NCBI GenBank assembly: GCA_023260815.1
Contig: JALQUE010000028.1
Coordinates: 1-7,793, forward strand
Origin: Roseovarius sp.
Lineage (GTDB): Bacteria; Pseudomonadota; Alphaproteobacteria; Rhodobacterales; Rhodobacteraceae
Length of the DNA: 7,793 nucleotides
Direction of reading: 5' to 3'
Shown: positions 5,687-7,793 of the stretch, piece after piece
Layout: every line of letters starts with the position of its first letter
Numbering within the stretch: position 1 is the stretch's first letter
The notes under the pieces: model-generated
What the model was told of the DNA's origin: nothing
Seen by the model: the letters and a program-made list of their open reading frames with translations, nothing else
The model's database searches: none
Program-made: the position numbers and the translations under genes

Positions 5687-6592
5687 TTACCAGTCGTTCG
5701 GGCCCTTGTCGGAAAAGGCGTGAACGAGGAAGTCGATGAAGGCGCGCACCTTGGGCTGAGTGAACCGGCCCGGCGGATAAACGGCGTAGATGCCTTGCGT
5801 TTCTATTGGCAGGTCGGGGATGACATCCTCGACAAGCCCGTCCTGCATCGCCTTCGCGTAGAGAAAGCTTGGCAGATAGGCGATCCCAAGCCCCGAGATC
5901 GCGGCATTCAGAAGCGACTGCCCGTCGTTGACCGACAGACCGCCCGCGGTGCGGACCTGACGTTTCTCGCCCGAGGGCGCGGTCAGCTTCCATACCGAGC
6001 CGTTGGCCTGACTGGTATAATGCAAAAGCTTGTGTTCGTTCAGATCGTCGATCTTGGCAGGGCGGCCATATTTCTCGAGATAGGCAGGGCTGGCGATCAT
6101 GCGTTTGGTGGTTTCGGTCAGCTTGCGGGCGCGCAGGCTGCTGTCTTCCAACTCGCCGATCCGTACGGCCATGTCGAAGCCTTCCGAGATCAACTCTACA
6201 TAGCGGTTGTTCAGCACCATGTTGACCGAGATATCCGGGAATTCTTCAAGGAAACCGCCCAGAACCGGGCTGAGATGATTGACCCCGAAATCGGTCGCGA
6301 CCGAAATGCGCAGCAACCCCGACGGCGCCGATTGCATGGAACTGACCAGGGCATCCGCCTCGCCAGCGTCGTTCAGGACGCGCAAGGCGCGGTCATAATA
6401 AGCCAGACCGATCTCGGTCGGGCTGACCCGGCGTGTCGTCCTGTTCAGAAGGCGGGCTCCAAGCCGCGCCTCAAGCGATGAGACGTGTTTGGACACGGCT
6501 GATTTCGAAATGCCCATCTTGCGCGCGGCGTCGGTGAAGCCACCTTGATCCACCACTGTGGCGAAGGCCTCCATTTCCGTAAGGCGATCCAT
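5687..6592 (-). CDS. LysR-family transcriptional regulator
   Basis: This is a 301-residue DNA-binding regulator of standard LTTR length. The N-terminal winged helix-turn-helix covers about residues 1-60: MDRLTEMEAFATVVDQGGF, then TDAARKMGISKSAVSKHVSS as the helix-turn-helix, then LEARLGARLLNRTTRRVSPTE. A linker helix leads to the periplasmic-binding-protein-like effector domain, starting GLLRISVATDFGVNHLSPVL (about 92-111), with GFDMAVRIGELEDSSL and GLGIAYLPSFL, typical of the CrgA-like subgroup. The effector is unknown. Start choice: ATG 6592 has AGAGGT seven bases upstream and precedes the canonical LTTR N-terminus; the open frame continues to 6715 but adds no family-like sequence. It lies between fadH and the FMN reductase gene, all on the same strand. 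Control of the reductase is the most likely local role, and autoregulation is common in the family. Confidence 0.95.
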   Translation of the reverse strand: MDRLTEMEAFATVVDQGGFTDAARKMGISKSAVSKHVSSLEARLGARLLNRTTRRVSPTEIGLAYYDRALRVLNDAGEADALVSSMQSAPSGLLRISVATDFGVNHLSPVLGGFLEEFPDISVNMVLNNRYVELISEGFDMAVRIGELEDSSLRARKLTETTKRMIASPAYLEKYGRPAKIDDLNEHKLLHYTSQANGSVWKLTAPSGEKRQVRTAGGLSVNDGQSLLNAAISGLGIAYLPSFLYAKAMQDGLVEDVIPDLPIETQGIYAVYPPGRFTQPKVRAFIDFLVHAFSDKGPNDW

Positions 6593-6630
6593 GCTCGTTA
6601 CCTCTAATCCTTTGACAGGTGCTGGTATCC

Positions 6631-6643
6631 CCCGAAAATCGGG
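6631..6643. promoter_or_regulatory. Short dyad CCCGA-AAA-TCGGG in the LysR leader
   Basis: Perfect 5-bp arms with a 3-base centre lie about 39-51 bases upstream of the LysR ATG, inside the 169-bp gap that must contain its promoter. It could be an autoregulatory operator, but its length is near what chance allows in GC-rich DNA. No clear -10/-35 pair for the minus strand was recognised in the gap. Confidence 0.25.
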
Positions 6644-6761
6644 CACAACTGCGGCATTGGGCAGACAATATCTAGGTTTTGTTCTGGATCGTTCGTGGCA
6701 TGGAAACAAGCGCACGATGGTTTCTCACCCTGCGACAGAGATATCTGCCACTATCGTAAGG

Positions 6762-7793
6762 TCACAAGGTCGCGGCCAGACGGGTGCCCTGATCTATAGC
6801 GCGCTTTGCGTCCAGTTCCGCCGCGACATCCGCGCCCCCGATCACATGCGGTACCAGTCCGCGCATTTCAAGCGCATCGGCAAGACTGCGCTCCGACAGC
6901 TGCCCGGCACACAGAACAATCGTGTCCGCTTCGATCAGGGTCGGGTTGTCACGTGCGTCGCCGTGGCTGATATGAAGGCCGCTCGCGTCGATCCGTTCAT
7001 AATTCACACCGCTCAGCATCTGCACGTTCTTCATCCGCAAGGCGGCGCGGTGAATCCAGCCCGTCGTCTTGCCAAGGCGCTTTCCCGGGCGCTCGGCCTT
7101 GCGCTGCAGCAGGGTGACATGCCGGGCCGGGGCTTCGGGCCTTGGACCCTCGGGGGCCAGGCCGCCGCGCGACGTGGCCGGATCGCCCACGCCCCACTCT
7201 TCCTTCCAGGCATCCAGGTTGCCGGTCAGACTGTCGCCGTCATGCACAAGGTATTCGGCCACGTCAAATCCGATGCCGCCCGCGCCGACGATCGCCACGC
7301 GCTTGCCAACGGGTGCATGGCCACGCAGCACATCTATATAGGACACCACGTTCGGCCCATCCTGCCCCGGAACGCCGGGATCGCGCGGGATGACCCCGGT
7401 GGCGATGATAACCTCATCGAACCCGTCCAGATCGTCGGCTGTGGCGGCGCGACCCAGTTTCAGGGTGATGTCCAGATTGCGGATCATCGTCTCATACCAT
7501 TCCACCAGCCCGTGAAACTCTTCTTTGCCGGGGATTTCGCGCGCCATGTTCAGCTGGCCGCCCAGACGGGTGTCACGATCGAACAGGGTGACGGCATGAC
7601 CTCGTTCAGCGGCGGTCATGGCGGCGGCAAGGCCCGCCGGGCCTGCGCCTACGACGCCGATGGATTTGGGCCGCTCTGTCGGCGTAACGGTCAGTTCCGT
7701 CTCAAAGCAGGCGCGGGGATTGACCAGACAGCTTGAGATCTTGCCGCTGAAGGTATGATCCAGACAGGCTTGATTGCAGGCGATGCAGGGGGC
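6762..7793 (-). CDS. fadH: NADPH-dependent 2,4-dienoyl-CoA reductase, C-terminal half (N-terminus beyond window)
   Basis: The final 343 residues are present and the frame is open to the right edge. The visible part begins with the 4Fe-4S cluster motif APCIACNQACLD...SSCLVNPRAC; spacing C-x2-C-x3-C-x11-C (visible residues 3, 6, 10, 22) matches E. coli FadH. Next come an FAD-binding GAGPAG (49-54), GGQLNMAREIPGKEEF, IIATGVIPRDPGVPG, and an NADPH-binding VAIVGAGGIGFDVAEYL (GxGxxG at about 170-175). The missing N-terminal TIM-barrel (OYE-like, FMN) should be about 330 residues, giving the usual length of about 670. The enzyme reduces 2,4-dienoyl-CoA to enoyl-CoA for beta-oxidation of unsaturated fatty acids in the cytoplasm. 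It ends RLAATL-TGA. It lies 169 bases upstream of the LysR gene on the same strand. Other OYE-type 4Fe-4S oxidoreductases (e.g. trimethylamine dehydrogenase-like) share this layout, but the Cys motif context favours FadH. Confidence 0.93.
   Translation of the reverse strand, partial: APCIACNQACLDHTFSGKISSCLVNPRACFETELTVTPTERPKSIGVVGAGPAGLAAAMTAAERGHAVTLFDRDTRLGGQLNMAREIPGKEEFHGLVEWYETMIRNLDITLKLGRAATADDLDGFDEVIIATGVIPRDPGVPGQDGPNVVSYIDVLRGHAPVGKRVAIVGAGGIGFDVAEYLVHDGDSLTGNLDAWKEEWGVGDPATSRGGLAPEGPRPEAPARHVTLLQRKAERPGKRLGKTTGWIHRAALRMKNVQMLSGVNYERIDASGLHISHGDARDNPTLIEADTIVLCAGQLSERSLADALEMRGLVPHVIGGADVAAELDAKRAIDQGTRLAATL

Noticed and set aside
5720..6481. Plus-strand open frame of 253 codons opposite the LysR gene
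   Set aside because: It is antisense to an unambiguous LysR reading frame and has no recognisable motif.
6612..6640. TTGACA with a weak -10 (GAAAAT) on the plus strand
   Set aside because: No plus-strand gene follows for a kilobase; the perfect -35 hexamer is probably chance, though an antisense RNA cannot be excluded.
6714..6757. Inverted repeat ACGATGGT...ACTATCGT as a fadH terminator
   Set aside because: The 8-bp stem includes a G-U pair, has a loop of about 28 bases and no T-tract; not convincing as a terminator.
6558..7736. Plus-strand open frame of 392 codons opposite fadH
   Set aside because: It crosses the LysR start, a non-coding gap and fadH; composition is that of a shadow frame.

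Overview
The window looks like an ordinary chromosomal segment of a GC-rich alphaproteobacterium, most likely a member of the Rhodobacteraceae (Roseobacter group). This is an inference from protein style, strong third-position G/C bias and gene content; no rRNA or other phylogenetic marker is present. There are nine protein genes, two of them cut by the window edges. I see no tRNA, rRNA, CRISPR array, insertion sequence or phage gene.

Layout, left to right. (1) Positions 1-830, minus strand: a small DUF2946-type membrane protein gene followed by the N-terminal part of a secreted, Met/His-rich 'transporter' (MetA-pathway-like) gene. The pair resembles metal (copper)-associated envelope gene pairs of roseobacters. 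(2) Positions 953-2493, minus strand: mnmD (tRNA wobble-uridine methyltransferase) overlapping a DMT/EamA-family permease gene by an ATGA junction. (3) Positions 2613-3644, plus strand: an FAD-dependent oxidoreductase that resembles the C-terminal half of bifunctional MnmC and is divergent from mnmD, so the two MnmC activities may be encoded back to back as separate proteins. (4) Positions 3735-4529, minus strand: a double hot-dog hydratase/dehydratase of the HTD2/mesaconyl-C4-CoA hydratase type, divergent from (5) a plus-strand GLOD5-like VOC (glyoxalase-fold) gene at 4572-4976. (6) Positions 4981-5520, minus strand: a ChrR/YieF-like NAD(P)H:FMN/quinone reductase, whose stop lies only four bases from the VOC stop. 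(7) Positions 5687-6592, minus strand: a LysR-family regulator followed by a good hairpin terminator. (8) Positions 6762-7793, minus strand: the C-terminal half of 2,4-dienoyl-CoA reductase FadH.

How the genes may work together. The mnmD/oxidoreductase pair points to mnm5s2U34 tRNA modification. FadH and the hot-dog hydratase point to fatty-acyl-CoA or other CoA-thioester metabolism. The VOC protein, the ChrR-like flavin reductase and the LysR regulator look like a small detoxification or redox-response group. DUF2946 plus the Met-rich envelope protein suggest metal handling.

I did not find a convincing undescribed system. The observations most worth a second look are the split, divergent MnmC-like pair, a 24-bp in-frame tandem repeat that lengthens a signal peptide, and several short dyads in promoter regions, one of which resembles a copper-type MerR/CueR operator.
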